This document shows positions 1 to 8,962 of a stretch of 49,556 nt of DNA, piece after piece. A model generated the notes under the pieces. It saw only the letters and a list, made by a program, of their open reading frames with translations, had not been told where the DNA came from and ran no database searches. Position 1 is the stretch's first letter. The number at the start of each line of letters is the position of its first letter. The DNA is taken from assembly GCA_964531735.1 (NCBI GenBank), contig CAZHGD010000040.1, positions 1-49,556 on the forward strand, given 5' to 3'. The stretch comes from CAZHGD01 sp964531735 (GTDB lineage: Bacteria; Armatimonadota; UBA10988). The position numbers and the translations under genes are program-made.

Positions 1-1051
1 CGGCGGCGCGCCCGGCCGCCGGCGGCTCGACGGTGACGCTCACCAGCAGGTCACCAGATGGCGCGCCGGCCTCGCCGGCCCGGCCCCAGCCGGCCACTCT
101 GAACTGATGCCCGTCGGTCACCCCGGCCGGGATGGCCAGGTCACCGGCGGGCAGGTGGCGGGTCGCTCCGGCGGCGGCTTCGGCCGCGGTGAGGTGGATG
201 GTCTCGCTGATGTCGTCACCGCGGTGCGCACCGCCGAGAGCGGCCAGCAGCTCGCCGGCATCGGCGAACCGCTCGGTCGGGTCGACCGCAATGGCCGTCG
301 CGATGGCCGCGGCGGTCAAGCGGGTGACGCCCGGCAGGTGCAGGGCCTTCTCAGCCGACGACGGCGAGCGCCCGGTCAGCAACCAGGACAGGATCTTGCC
401 CAGCGAGTAGACGTCGCTGGCCGGGGTGGCGCCCCGGTGCGCCCACACCTCCGGAGCGGTAAACACCGGCGTGCCAATCTCGGTCATGGCGCGGCTGTGG
501 TCGTCCAGGGCCACCACGGTGTCGAAGTCGGTGACGAAGGCGCGGGGCGGCGCGGCGGTGTCGAGCAAGAGGTTGGTGGGCTTCAGGTCGCGGTGCAGGA
601 TGCGCCGCTCGTGGGCGTGGCACGCGGCAATGGCGCGGATCACCGGCCAGAGCAGCCGCAGGGCCTGCAATTCGGGTAGTCCCTGCGGGGCGTGAGTGCG
701 CAGATAGCCGGCCAGGTCGCCGCCGGCGAGGTAGTCGCTGACCAGGTAGATGACGCCGTCGGCGTCACGGCGACCGACCTCGCGGACCTTGACCAGCCGC
801 TCGTGCGACACCTCGGCCATGGTCCGCGCGCCGGTCAGGAAGCGGCGATACAGGTCGGCCAGCTCCTCGGGTGTCAGGCGCGCCGCGGTGCGCGGCGAGA
901 GGATCTTGATGGCCGCTTCCGGCAGGTCGCCGGCCGACGCCGGCAGCAGGTTGGCCGCCCGCCAGACCTCACCGAAGCCACCTCGGCCCAGCAGCACCGT
1001 CAACCGGTACTTGCCGAACTGGTCGCCGACCTGGAACTCCGGTGCGGCCAT
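1..1051 (-). CDS. Ser/Thr protein kinase with C-terminal DnaJ-C-like segment (partial, C-terminus cut off)
   Basis: Reading the minus strand from an ATG at 1051 gives 350 uninterrupted residues that run off the left edge. Seen: a glycine-rich loop GRGGFGEVW (22-30), the AIK lysine at 49, the catalytic loop HRDLKPTN (153-160), and APE at 199-201. The magnesium-binding motif reads DFD (175-177) instead of DFG; the aspartate that matters is kept, so activity is plausible. This is a Hanks-type (PknB-like) cytoplasmic kinase that would phosphorylate Ser/Thr. After a linker, residues about 298-342 (core IPAGVTDG, then RVAGWGRAGE and SGDLLVSV) resemble the C-terminal substrate-binding domain of DnaJ (IPAGV-DG, G-G-G, GDL-V). 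No transmembrane segment is seen in the visible part. It is divergent from the FHA/cyclase-like gene, a natural candidate partner since FHA domains bind phosphothreonine. Confidence 0.88.
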   Translation of the reverse strand, partial: MAAPEFQVGDQFGKYRLTVLLGRGGFGEVWRAANLLPASAGDLPEAAIKILSPRTAARLTPEELADLYRRFLTGARTMAEVSHERLVKVREVGRRDADGVIYLVSDYLAGGDLAGYLRTHAPQGLPELQALRLLWPVIRAIAACHAHERRILHRDLKPTNLLLDTAAPPRAFVTDFDTVVALDDHSRAMTEIGTPVFTAPEVWAHRGATPASDVYSLGKILSWLLTGRSPSSAEKALHLPGVTRLTAAAIATAIAVDPTERFADAGELLAALGGAHRGDDISETIHLTAAEAAAGATRHLPAGDLAIPAGVTDGHQFRVAGWGRAGEAGAPSGDLLVSVTVEPPAAGRAA

Positions 1052-1102
1052 CGAGGTGCCCTCGTGGTCCCCAACCCTGTGGCCGCACCATTCGGGCCGT
1101 GG

Positions 1103-1158
1103 CGGCCGAATCCTCCTCCCGCGGCGAACCGCGCGCCGGCGCGAAGAGGATTCGGCCG
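1103..1158. promoter_or_regulatory. Inverted repeat in the divergent kinase/FHA promoter region
   Basis: A perfect 13-bp inverted repeat (arms 1103-1115 and 1146-1158, CGGCCGAATCCTC and its complement) lies in the 161-bp gap between two divergent starts. The 30-base centre is itself GC-palindromic. It could be an operator shared by both genes or a hairpin in the leader of the plus-strand gene. No clear -35/-10 pair was found beside it. Confidence 0.5.
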
Positions 1159-1212
1159 GCGCCTGCGAAACGGCTACCTGCCTGGCGGCAGCGGGCACTG
1201 CGAGCCGAGACG

Positions 1213-2148
1213 ATGGACCAAGCGACCGAGCCGGCGGCGTTGCTGGCCGGCTACGATGACGGCGTCTCACGGGTGTGCCTGGCCATCCGGGCGGCCGGCC
1301 TGGCCATCGGGCGCGGCTCGAGCAACGACGTCATCATCACCGACGATCCGCTGATCAGCCGGCAGCACTGCCGCCTGGAGGCCGCGGAGGGCGGCGTCTG
1401 GCTGATCGACCAGGACAGCACCAACGGCACCTTCCTGCACGGCCACCGGGTCTCGGGTCGCGTGTCGCTGACGCCGCCCGACTGGTTCCTCGCCGGGCGC
1501 ACCCGGCTGATCGTGCTGCCGACGCACCGCTCGCACGACGCCATCGACGAAGCGTCGCTGTTCGGCGGGCACGACAGCATCCTGGTGCCCTCGCGCCGCT
1601 GCCTCACGCCGCGCACCGAGGCCATGATGGTGGTCGATCTGGCCGCGTCCAGTGCGCTCGTGCGGCGCGACGACGTGACCTTCGCGCAACTGGTGTCGCT
1701 GCTCGGGCAGGTGCTGGTCCGCGCCATGCGCAGCGATGAGCACGGCTTCCTCAAGGGCACCGGTGACGGTTTCCTGGCCTGTTTCAGCGACGCCGGCAGC
1801 GCCTTGGCGAGCGTGGTCGAACTCGGCCGGCGGGTCGAGACGACGTCACCGGTGCGCGCCCGGCTCTCGTTCGCGCTGCACTGGGGCACCAGCTACCGCA
1901 CCACAGTGGGTGACCGCGCCGGCCGCGACGTCCACGGCGTGTTCGGCCTGGAGGCCCTGCGCCGCGAGGTGCCGGTGCTCCAGGACTGGGCCGCCGGCAC
2001 GGGCGGCTCATCGCTGGTGCTGATGACGGAGGACTTCCTGCGCCAGCTCCCACCCGCGCAGCAGGCGACCGCCTCATCGCTCGGGCGCCGCACGCTCCGT
2101 GGCATGGACCGCGAGGTGGAAGTGTACTACTGGCCGGTGGCGACCTGA
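1213..2148 (+). CDS. FHA domain protein with class III nucleotidyl cyclase-like domain
   Basis: 311 residues from the ATG at 1213; the reading frame is open further upstream, but that part covers the divergent promoter and matches no domain. Residues about 22-100 are an FHA (phosphothreonine-binding) domain with GRGSSNDV (33-40), SRQH (49-52) and STNGT (69-73). Residues about 137-305 resemble class III adenylate/guanylate cyclase: the first metal aspartate at 142 (MVVDLAASS), a lysine at 181 and the second metal aspartate at 185 (KGTGDGFLACF). The usual transition-state Asn-Arg pair is not obvious: the equivalent helix reads HGVFGLEALRREV. It may therefore be a weak or dead cyclase used as a sensor. 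Divergent from the kinase, whose product it may bind when phosphorylated. Its stop is 2 bases from the end of the convergent lyase gene. Confidence 0.8.
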   Translation: MDQATEPAALLAGYDDGVSRVCLAIRAAGLAIGRGSSNDVIITDDPLISRQHCRLEAAEGGVWLIDQDSTNGTFLHGHRVSGRVSLTPPDWFLAGRTRLIVLPTHRSHDAIDEASLFGGHDSILVPSRRCLTPRTEAMMVVDLAASSALVRRDDVTFAQLVSLLGQVLVRAMRSDEHGFLKGTGDGFLACFSDAGSALASVVELGRRVETTSPVRARLSFALHWGTSYRTTVGDRAGRDVHGVFGLEALRREVPVLQDWAAGTGGSSLVLMTEDFLRQLPPAQQATASSLGRRTLRGMDREVEVYYWPVAT

Positions 2149-2150
2149 GT

Positions 2151-5100
2151 TCACGGCACGAACCGCACCGTGGTGATGCTGTTCCACAGGTTCTCGGTGT
2201 TGCCACCGCAGGCCAGACGCAGGTAGCGCACCGTGGCGGGCTGGTCGAGCCGGTAGGTCTCCAGGTCGGCGGTCTTGCCACTCGACTGCCCGGCGAACGC
2301 CGCGCGCCACGTCTTGGCGTCGCTCGACGTCTCGATCCGGAAGCGGCTCTGGCGCTGGTCACCGCTGTACCAGGCGATCCGCACGGCTTCGACGCGCCGC
2401 GGCGTGCCGAAGTCGAAGGCCAGCCACTCGGCCTCGCCGCTGGCCGACCAGCGCGTGTCGGGGTCGTCGTCCAGCACGTTCTTCGGCTCGTTGCCGTCGT
2501 GCCCGCTGGCGGTGACGGTGATGCCGCGCATGGTGGCCGCGGTCGCGGGGTAGTGCGTCTTGCCCTGGCGGGCCGGCGCGGGTGGGTGGCCGAAGCGCAC
2601 CAGGTAGGTCGCGGTGCGGTTGGTGGCCGGATCGGTCACCACGAGCTGCGCCGTGCCGGGCACGCCGGCCGCGGCCGTGACCACTGCGCGCTGGCCGGCG
2701 GCGGGCGTGGCGGTGACCGTTGGCGCCGCGGTGGTGCCGGCGGGCACTTCGACCGTATAGGTAAAGACCTGCGGCGTGAAGTCGGCCAGCGGCGTGCCGC
2801 CGACGGCCAGCCCGGCCAACTGCGGCGGCGCCGGCGGCAGCTTCCAGTCGGCGATCGGTGGCACCTCGGGTCGGCGCGCCTCCTCGGGCTCGAAGGCGAA
2901 CCGTGGCCTGAACAGCACGCTGATGGTCACGTTGGCGGCCTGCGGCAGGTGTACCGCCAGCTTCTTCAGGCCCTTGTTCTGGTGCTGCATCGGCGGGTCC
3001 GGCGAGGTGGGCAGCGGCCGGGCGGGCAGCACCTCGAAGGTGGCGCCGGCCGGGCTGAGCAACACCGCGCGGCACAGCTTGCCGTTGCGCGTCAGGACCA
3101 CCTCGCGCCCGCCGGCCGCGATCTGGTAGTCGGTGCCCGCGTCACCGTGCGCGAACCACCAGACGTCGTTCGGCCGGGCCGCGCGAATCTCATCCTGCAC
3201 CAGCAGGGCGCGGCGCTGGTCGAACAGGCGCAGGCCGCGTTGCACGCTGTCGGCGTGCCGACGATAGGCTTCGCTGAGGTCCACGACCGCCTGGGCTTCG
3301 TCGGGCGACGATGCCCACCGGACGATGCGCGAGGGTGCCTTGGTGTCCTGGCCGTCCTCGCTACGCGGGTTGAAGACCAGCGTGTTGTGGCCCTCGGCAC
3401 GGATCCGGTAGAAGTCCAGGTGCGGGACGTGGTGCTTGTGTGACTGGTAGGTCTGGCCTTCGGTGCCGAGGTCCATGACCCATTTCTCGCCCAGCCCGTA
3501 GAACGCGAAGCTGCCCAGATCCTGGTGCGCGTGGGCGATGCCGTTGCGGCCCGACTTGAGGCCGACGAAGACGGCGTTGGCGTCGGTCCAGGAACCGCGC
3601 ATGGTGCCCACTTCGGCACCACGGAAGTGGCGGTCCAGGGCGCTGTTCTGCACCGCGAGGTCGGCGCTGAACGGCTCGTAGTAGACCACGTCACCGGTGC
3701 CGCGACTGGCGTTGCGCCGCTGGAAGTAGAGGTAGAGCGGGTTGCGGTAGCGCGCGGCGAGGTAGAAGAAGCCCCAGTGGCTGTACCCGCGCCCGCCGTC
3801 GCCGGAATCGGCGAAGTTGAAGTAGCCGTTGCTCGGGCTGGTCAGGTAGATCGGGAAGTCGCCGGACTTCGCGAAGCCCTTGCCGGCCAGCGCCGCCACC
3901 AGGCCGAAGTCGGTGCCGAAGGTCGTCTCCAGGCCGCGGAGATAGGACAGCAGGTACATCATCGAGTAGCCCCAGTACCCGATGCCTTCCCACCAGGCCC
4001 CGTCCGGCTCGAAGCTGTGCAACGGGATCTGGATGTACTGGAAGCCCGCGCGGAGCACCTCGGTGCAGGGCTCGGGCAGCTCGTCGAGCAGCGCCATCGC
4101 CGCGAGTGAGCTGCCGCCGTTGCAGACGAAGTTCCAGTTGTTGGTGACCTCGCGCCAGCCCTGTTGGCCCTCGCCGGGCAGGCCCAGGTACGAGGCGTGC
4201 GAGAGCCGCAGACCGTGCCGCCACAGCCCTTCGCGGATGACCTTGCGCTGTTCGTCGGTCCAGCCGCCATAGAACCAGTCGTAGCCGATGGCCACGGCGT
4301 GCATCATCTCGGCGGTATCGAGATAGTGGTTGGGGTTCCAGTCGGGGAAGTTGACCACCGCTTGCAGTTCCTGCCAGGCGCGCTCGAGCCACTTCCGGTC
4401 GCCTTCCAGTCGGTAGAGCAGGCCCCAGTGGTAAAGGCGCTCCAGCACGTCGCGGCTGACCGACAGCAGCCGGCGGCCATCGGGCAGCTCGTGCTTGCGC
4501 GGCGGGCGGGCGGCCAGATCCGCGGCGGCTTTCTTCACGCCTTCGTACCACTTGGCGCAGAGCGGGTCCTCGGCGATCAGCCGCCGCACGCCGGTCAGGT
4601 CCTCATCGCGCAGGATGAGCCGCGGATGGCCCGGGCGCAGGCGCTGCCGGAAGGCTTCGGGCGCGGGCTCGGTGACGTACTTCTGGACGCGGATGGGCCG
4701 CCGGAAGGGCTTGGGGTTATAGCTGAAGTCGAGGTCGTCGAGCACCCAGACGGCGTCCTCCGACGGGTTCTGGTCCCAGCCGGTGGCGGTGAACCGCAAG
4801 TGGTCGATCTGCTGCCAGCCGACTGGTTGCCGGGCCTGACCGAACTCGCGGAAGTTGACCGTGATCTGGCGCCAGCCGGTCCAGTCGACGATGACCCGGT
4901 ACGAGAAGTACGACAGGACGCCCTTCTGCCGTTGCGATTCGGCGATGATGTAGAATGACTCGCCGTTGGCCTGGCTCGAGTGCAGCCAGAACGAGAGTTC
5001 GTTGAAGGCCGACAAATCGAGCCGCGTAACCTGGCAGGTCAGACCGCCGTTGGTCTTGTGCCTGGCCCAACGGACGGCGGCGGCGCCGCCGTGCTTCGGC

Positions 5101-5276
5101 TCGGCCACCGTTTCGCCGGCGCCCCACAGGCGCGCGTCCTCGAAGCCGAACGCCCGGCGGGTCGTGTCGGGCCAGGCCGCCTTGACGCGGGCGGCGGCTT
5201 CGATGGCCGCCTGACCGTCGGCCGCAGCGGCCAGCCACGGCCAGCCAACCAAGAGCAGACAGGTGAGCGCACGCAT
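2151..5276 (-). CDS. Secreted heparinase II/III-family polysaccharide lyase with C-terminal F5/8 type C domain
   Basis: 1041 residues with a signal peptide (about 1-20, ending AAAAD). The start at 5276 has GAGGAG 8 nt upstream. Residues about 40-187 look like a carbohydrate-binding beta-sandwich. Residues about 217-460 form the alpha-helical toroid of alginate/heparin lyases (NNWNF at 379-383). Residues about 565-780 match the heparinase II/III beta-sheet domain, with HAHQD at 582-586 followed by MDLGTEGQTY. Then comes a cadherin-like beta-sandwich (about 825-905) and an F5/8 type C (discoidin-like) domain (about 910-1041, NVLDDDPDTRW). It should cleave uronic-acid polysaccharides by beta-elimination outside the cytoplasm; the exact substrate cannot be told. 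Large size reflects the added binding domains. Confidence 0.87.
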   Translation of the reverse strand: MRALTCLLLVGWPWLAAAADGQAAIEAAARVKAAWPDTTRRAFGFEDARLWGAGETVAEPKHGGAAAVRWARHKTNGGLTCQVTRLDLSAFNELSFWLHSSQANGESFYIIAESQRQKGVLSYFSYRVIVDWTGWRQITVNFREFGQARQPVGWQQIDHLRFTATGWDQNPSEDAVWVLDDLDFSYNPKPFRRPIRVQKYVTEPAPEAFRQRLRPGHPRLILRDEDLTGVRRLIAEDPLCAKWYEGVKKAAADLAARPPRKHELPDGRRLLSVSRDVLERLYHWGLLYRLEGDRKWLERAWQELQAVVNFPDWNPNHYLDTAEMMHAVAIGYDWFYGGWTDEQRKVIREGLWRHGLRLSHASYLGLPGEGQQGWREVTNNWNFVCNGGSSLAAMALLDELPEPCTEVLRAGFQYIQIPLHSFEPDGAWWEGIGYWGYSMMYLLSYLRGLETTFGTDFGLVAALAGKGFAKSGDFPIYLTSPSNGYFNFADSGDGGRGYSHWGFFYLAARYRNPLYLYFQRRNASRGTGDVVYYEPFSADLAVQNSALDRHFRGAEVGTMRGSWTDANAVFVGLKSGRNGIAHAHQDLGSFAFYGLGEKWVMDLGTEGQTYQSHKHHVPHLDFYRIRAEGHNTLVFNPRSEDGQDTKAPSRIVRWASSPDEAQAVVDLSEAYRRHADSVQRGLRLFDQRRALLVQDEIRAARPNDVWWFAHGDAGTDYQIAAGGREVVLTRNGKLCRAVLLSPAGATFEVLPARPLPTSPDPPMQHQNKGLKKLAVHLPQAANVTISVLFRPRFAFEPEEARRPEVPPIADWKLPPAPPQLAGLAVGGTPLADFTPQVFTYTVEVPAGTTAAPTVTATPAAGQRAVVTAAAGVPGTAQLVVTDPATNRTATYLVRFGHPPAPARQGKTHYPATAATMRGITVTASGHDGNEPKNVLDDDPDTRWSASGEAEWLAFDFGTPRRVEAVRIAWYSGDQRQSRFRIETSSDAKTWRAAFAGQSSGKTADLETYRLDQPATVRYLRLACGGNTENLWNSITTVRFVP

Positions 5277-5381
5277 CGGGCCAACTCCTCGGGCCGCCAG
5301 GCCACGGTCATCGTGCTGATTGGCCGGCGGCGCGGCGGATTCCTTGTGGCGTCCCGCCAGGTGCCGAGGTGCCTGGCCCCC

Positions 5382-5410
5382 TTGAACCCCGCGCAGCCAG
5401 CAGGTATGCT
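5382..5410 (+). promoter_or_regulatory. Sigma-70-like promoter for the DUF4838 gene
   Basis: TTGAAC at 5382-5387, a 17-base spacer, then TATGCT at 5405-5410. The predicted start of transcription (about 5417) leaves a leader of only about 11 nt that begins at the AGGAG ribosome-binding site. Confidence 0.55.
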
Positions 5411-5427
5411 CCGGCCAGGAGCCCGTG

Positions 5428-7698
5428 ATGCGGATCTGGCCCTGTCTCGTCCTGTTGCTGGTCGTCCCGGGAGCGTTCGCCGCCGGTGAGCTGAACCTGG
5501 CTGCAGACGGCCGTACCGACTACGCGATTGTCACTGCCGCGGCGCCGTCGGCGGCCGATGCCACGGCGGCCAAGGAGCTCAAGCAGCACCTCGACGCGGC
5601 GACCGGCGCCGACTTCCCGGTGCTGACCGACGACCGCGTGGGCAATCGGACCAAGCTGTTGGTGGTCGGTGCTTCGGCCGTGCTCAGCAAGCTGGCGCCC
5701 GGTCTGGACTTGGCTGCGCTGGGTCACGACGGCATCGTGCTCCAGACCAAGGGTGAGGCCATCCTGCTCGCCGGGCGCGCGCCGCGCGGCACGCTGTATG
5801 CCGTCTACACCTTCCTGGAGGACCAGGTCGGCTGCCGTTGGTGGACCAGTACCGAGAGCACCGTCCCGAAGCGGGCGACGTTGACGGTGCCGGCGCTCGA
5901 CCAGCGCTATGCGCCGGCGATCCGCTGCCGCGAGGCGTTCTATCGCGATGCCCAGGAGAACGCCTACTCGGCGCGCAACAAGCTCAATGGGCATTTCCAC
6001 CGCGTCACGCCGGCCTACGGTGGGCACTACTCCATCCTCGGCTGGTGCCACACCTTCGACCAGCTCCTGCCGCCGGGCAAGTACTTCCAGGACCATCCGG
6101 AGTGGTACAGCCTGATCAACGGCAAGCGTCAGGCCGAGGGCGCGCAGCTCTGCCTGACCAACGAGGCGATGCGCCGCGAACTGGTCAAGAACGCCCTGGG
6201 CTGGATCCGCAAGGAACCGACGGCCGGCATGATCTCCATCGCGCAGAACGACTGCGCCGGCAACTGCCAGTGCTCCGACTGCCAGGCCATCGAGAAGGCC
6301 GAGGGCGCGCCGTCCGGCCTGCTGATCCGGTTCGTGAACCAGGTGGCCGAGGAGATCGGCAAGGAGTACCCCGACTTCCTCATCGAGACGCTGGCCTATC
6401 AGTACACGCGCAAGCCGCCGAAGTCGATCCGGCCGCGCGCCAACGTGGTGGTGCGGCTCTGCACCATTGAGTGCTCCTACGCGCAGCCACTGATGACGGG
6501 CAAGCACAACGAGACCTTCCGCAACGACCTGCTCGGGTGGGCGGCGATTGCGCCGAAGCTCTATGTCTGGGACTACGTGACCAACTTCGCCAACTACCTG
6601 CTGCCGCATCCGAACTACCAGGTCCTGGCCGAGAACATCCGCACCTTCGCGGCCAACAAGGCCATCGGCCTGTTCGAGCAAGGCGACTGCTACAGCACTA
6701 CCGGTGACTTCGTCCGGCTGCGGGCCTGGGTGTTGGCCCACCTGATGTGGGATCCGTCGCGCGACCAGGCGGCGCTGACCGACGAGTTCCTGCGCGGCTA
6801 CTACGGCGCGGCCGCACCGTACCTGAAGCAGTACCTGGACCTGCTGACCAAGACGGTGGTGGAGAAGAACACCTATCTGCGCTGCTACATGAACGACACC
6901 TCGGCCTGGATGACGCTGGCGGTGGCCAATCAGGCGACGCGGCTGTTCAACCAGGCGCAGCAGGCCGTGGCGGACGACGCGGTGCTGGCCAAGCGCGTGC
7001 GGCGCGAGCGGTTGCCGCTCGATCTGGTGTGGCTGGAGCGGCGCGGGGCCTTCCGGCGGCGGTCGGCAGGGGACGCGGTGGAGTACCTGGGCCCGCCGGA
7101 CCCGGCGGCGGCGTTTGCCGAGTACCGGCGGCTGCTGGGCGAGCATGGCTGCCAGTTCTACGGCGAAGGCCGCCCGGTGGCGCCGTACCTGGACGGTCTG
7201 GCGACGCGCTTCACGCCGACCGGCCCGCCACCGGAGCAGTGCCGCAATCTGCCCGAGGACGACTGGGTCGATGCGCAGGAGGGCCTGCTCACACTGCACG
7301 GCCTGGGCTCGTGGGTCAAGGTGGCGGATGACCCGTTGGCCTCCAACGGCAAGGCCGCCGTGATGCCGGGCTCGCACACGCAATGGGCGGTGCAGTGGCC
7401 GCTCGGCGACGATATGGACGAAGGCTCGAAGTGGCGCTGCTACATCGTGGCGCGCTGCGAGGCCAAGGAGAAGGCCGGCCAGGCGTTCCAGATCGGTCTC
7501 TGGGACGGGCGTGACGCCAAGCCGCTGGCTGGCCGCATGGTCACCATCGAGGAGGCGGGTCAAGGCAAGTACGTGGTGCTCGACCTCGGCGCGCACAAGC
7601 TGCACGGCGGCTGCTATCTGTGGGTGGCGCCACTGAACAACCCGGCGGCGGTGACCTCGGTGCTGGTCGACCGCATGTTCGTGGTGCGCGAGAAGTAG
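5428..7698 (+). CDS. Secreted DUF4838 domain protein (glycan-associated)
   Basis: 756 residues. A GTG at 5425 directly precedes the ATG at 5428; the AGGAG at 5417-5421 fits the ATG better (6-nt spacing). Signal peptide about 1-19 (LVLLLVVPGAFAAG). Residues about 30-150 resemble the N-terminal fold of alpha-glucuronidases; residues about 165-440 match DUF4838, with a cysteine cluster (C276, C280, C282, C285 in NDCAGNCQCSDC) typical of this family. The C-terminal third is a linker and beta-rich region. Such proteins are common in polysaccharide loci of environmental bacteria and are thought to be glycoside hydrolase-like, but their reaction is not established. Lies divergent from the lyase and upstream of another glycosidase-like gene. 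Confidence 0.82.
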   Translation: MRIWPCLVLLLVVPGAFAAGELNLAADGRTDYAIVTAAAPSAADATAAKELKQHLDAATGADFPVLTDDRVGNRTKLLVVGASAVLSKLAPGLDLAALGHDGIVLQTKGEAILLAGRAPRGTLYAVYTFLEDQVGCRWWTSTESTVPKRATLTVPALDQRYAPAIRCREAFYRDAQENAYSARNKLNGHFHRVTPAYGGHYSILGWCHTFDQLLPPGKYFQDHPEWYSLINGKRQAEGAQLCLTNEAMRRELVKNALGWIRKEPTAGMISIAQNDCAGNCQCSDCQAIEKAEGAPSGLLIRFVNQVAEEIGKEYPDFLIETLAYQYTRKPPKSIRPRANVVVRLCTIECSYAQPLMTGKHNETFRNDLLGWAAIAPKLYVWDYVTNFANYLLPHPNYQVLAENIRTFAANKAIGLFEQGDCYSTTGDFVRLRAWVLAHLMWDPSRDQAALTDEFLRGYYGAAAPYLKQYLDLLTKTVVEKNTYLRCYMNDTSAWMTLAVANQATRLFNQAQQAVADDAVLAKRVRRERLPLDLVWLERRGAFRRRSAGDAVEYLGPPDPAAAFAEYRRLLGEHGCQFYGEGRPVAPYLDGLATRFTPTGPPPEQCRNLPEDDWVDAQEGLLTLHGLGSWVKVADDPLASNGKAAVMPGSHTQWAVQWPLGDDMDEGSKWRCYIVARCEAKEKAGQAFQIGLWDGRDAKPLAGRMVTIEEAGQGKYVVLDLGAHKLHGGCYLWVAPLNNPAAVTSVLVDRMFVVREK

Positions 7699-7713
7699 CC
7701 GGCGGCACCGCAC

Positions 7714-7743
7714 TTGACGATGCGGTCGGCCGCGCGATAGCAT
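7714..7743 (+). promoter_or_regulatory. Promoter overlapping a hairpin, upstream of the 7795 gene
   Basis: TTGACG at 7714-7719, an 18-base spacer, and TAGCAT at 7738-7743. The -10 box lies across a perfect 7-bp inverted repeat (7732-7738 and 7742-7748, loop AGC). Confidence 0.5.
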
Positions 7744-7750
7744 CGCGCAG

Positions 7751-7781
7751 ACGCGGTGGCCGAGATGCGTGGCCACCGCGT
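7751..7781 (+). promoter_or_regulatory. Perfect 11-bp hairpin at the predicted 5' end of the 7795 transcript
   Basis: Arms ACGCGGTGGCC (7751-7761) and GGCCACCGCGT (7771-7781) with a 9-base loop. It begins about where transcription from the 7714-7743 promoter should start and ends 2 nt before the GGAG of the next gene, so it could be a 5' stabiliser or regulator. It might instead be the terminator of the DUF4838 gene; there is no U-tract. Confidence 0.6.
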
Positions 7782-7794
7782 CTGGAGCACGGGC

Positions 7795-8931
7795 ATGGGT
7801 CTGGCGCTGCTGATACCGGTCGTCCTCGCTCTGCCCGAGGTCGACACCTTCAACTACGTCGTGGGTACGCAGACCATCGGCGCGGCGTATCAGTTCACCG
7901 GCGACAGCCGGTTGCTGGAGACCGCCCAGGCCATCCGCGCGATGGGCTCGAGCGTGATCAAGTTCGCCATGAACCGCAACTACGGCTCGGGCGGACATCC
8001 GAACGTGCCGCAGCGACGGGCGGGCATCAACACGCTGACCGACCTGGCGCGCGATGAGCCGTCGCACCGGGCGGTCCTCGACCTGCCCTTTGCCGACACG
8101 GTGATCTGGGCCTACTGCTTCACGCCGGGCTGGTGGAACCACGGGTTCAAACCGGCCGACCGCGAGCGCGAGTACCGCGAGCTCTACGACTTCGCCTGCT
8201 GGCTGTTCCGCACCTACAGCGGCACCGGCAAGCGCTTCTACCTCGGCCACTGGGAGGGCGACTGGCATTTGCGCGACAACTACGATGTGGCGCACGACGA
8301 AGCGGTGCGCCCCGAAGCGGTCGAAGGCATGATCGCCTGGCTCAACACGCGTCAGCAGGCGGTGGACGACGCCCGGCGCGACACGCCCCACACCGCCGTC
8401 GAGGTGTGGCACTATACCGAGGTCAACCTGGTGAAGATCGCCCGTCAGGGCTGCCGCTGCGTGACCAACAGCGTCCTGCCGCACACGGCGGTCGACTATG
8501 TCTCGTACTCGTCGTACGATTGCCAGTTGGACCTGAAGCCGGCCCTCGACTACATCGAGAGCAAGTTGCCGCCGAAGCCGTCGGTGAGCGGCAAGCGGGT
8601 GTTCGTGGGCGAGTACGGCTTCCCAGCCGACCGGCACTCGCCGGCCAAACAGGATGAACTGTCCCGCCGCGTGATGCGCGCGGCGCTCGAATGGGGCTGC
8701 CCGTTCGTGCTCTACTGGGAGTTCTACAACAACGAGGTCACCAAGGACGGCCGCCAGCGCGGGTTCTGGATGATCGACGACCAGGGCGTCAAGCAGCCCA
8801 TCTACGAGACGCACCGCGCGCTGTATGCCTGGGCTCGACTGTGGGTGGCTGCGTTCCGGGCGCGCGAGGGCCGGCCGCCCACCGGCGACGAGTACCGGCG
8901 GGCGGCGCTGGAGCAGCTCGCCAAGGGGTGA
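7795..8931 (+). CDS. Secreted TIM-barrel glycoside hydrolase-like protein
   Basis: 378 residues from the ATG at 7795, chosen because GGAG lies 7 nt upstream and a short hydrophobic leader follows (GLALLIPVVLALPE); in-frame starts at 7756 and 7765 lie within the hairpin and are less likely. The sequence has the pattern of a retaining TIM-barrel glycosidase: a candidate acid/base glutamate E154 in HWEGDW and a candidate nucleophile E273 in VGEYGFP, followed by an aromatic strand (LYWEFYNNE) near the end of the barrel. I cannot name the GH family. Neighbouring genes are also secreted glycan enzymes, so a role in oligosaccharide hydrolysis is likely but unproven. Confidence 0.7.
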   Translation: MGLALLIPVVLALPEVDTFNYVVGTQTIGAAYQFTGDSRLLETAQAIRAMGSSVIKFAMNRNYGSGGHPNVPQRRAGINTLTDLARDEPSHRAVLDLPFADTVIWAYCFTPGWWNHGFKPADREREYRELYDFACWLFRTYSGTGKRFYLGHWEGDWHLRDNYDVAHDEAVRPEAVEGMIAWLNTRQQAVDDARRDTPHTAVEVWHYTEVNLVKIARQGCRCVTNSVLPHTAVDYVSYSSYDCQLDLKPALDYIESKLPPKPSVSGKRVFVGEYGFPADRHSPAKQDELSRRVMRAALEWGCPFVLYWEFYNNEVTKDGRQRGFWMIDDQGVKQPIYETHRALYAWARLWVAAFRAREGRPPTGDEYRRAALEQLAKG

Positions 8932-8962
8932 CGCGGCGGTGGTGGTTCGGGAGCTCAGTCCG

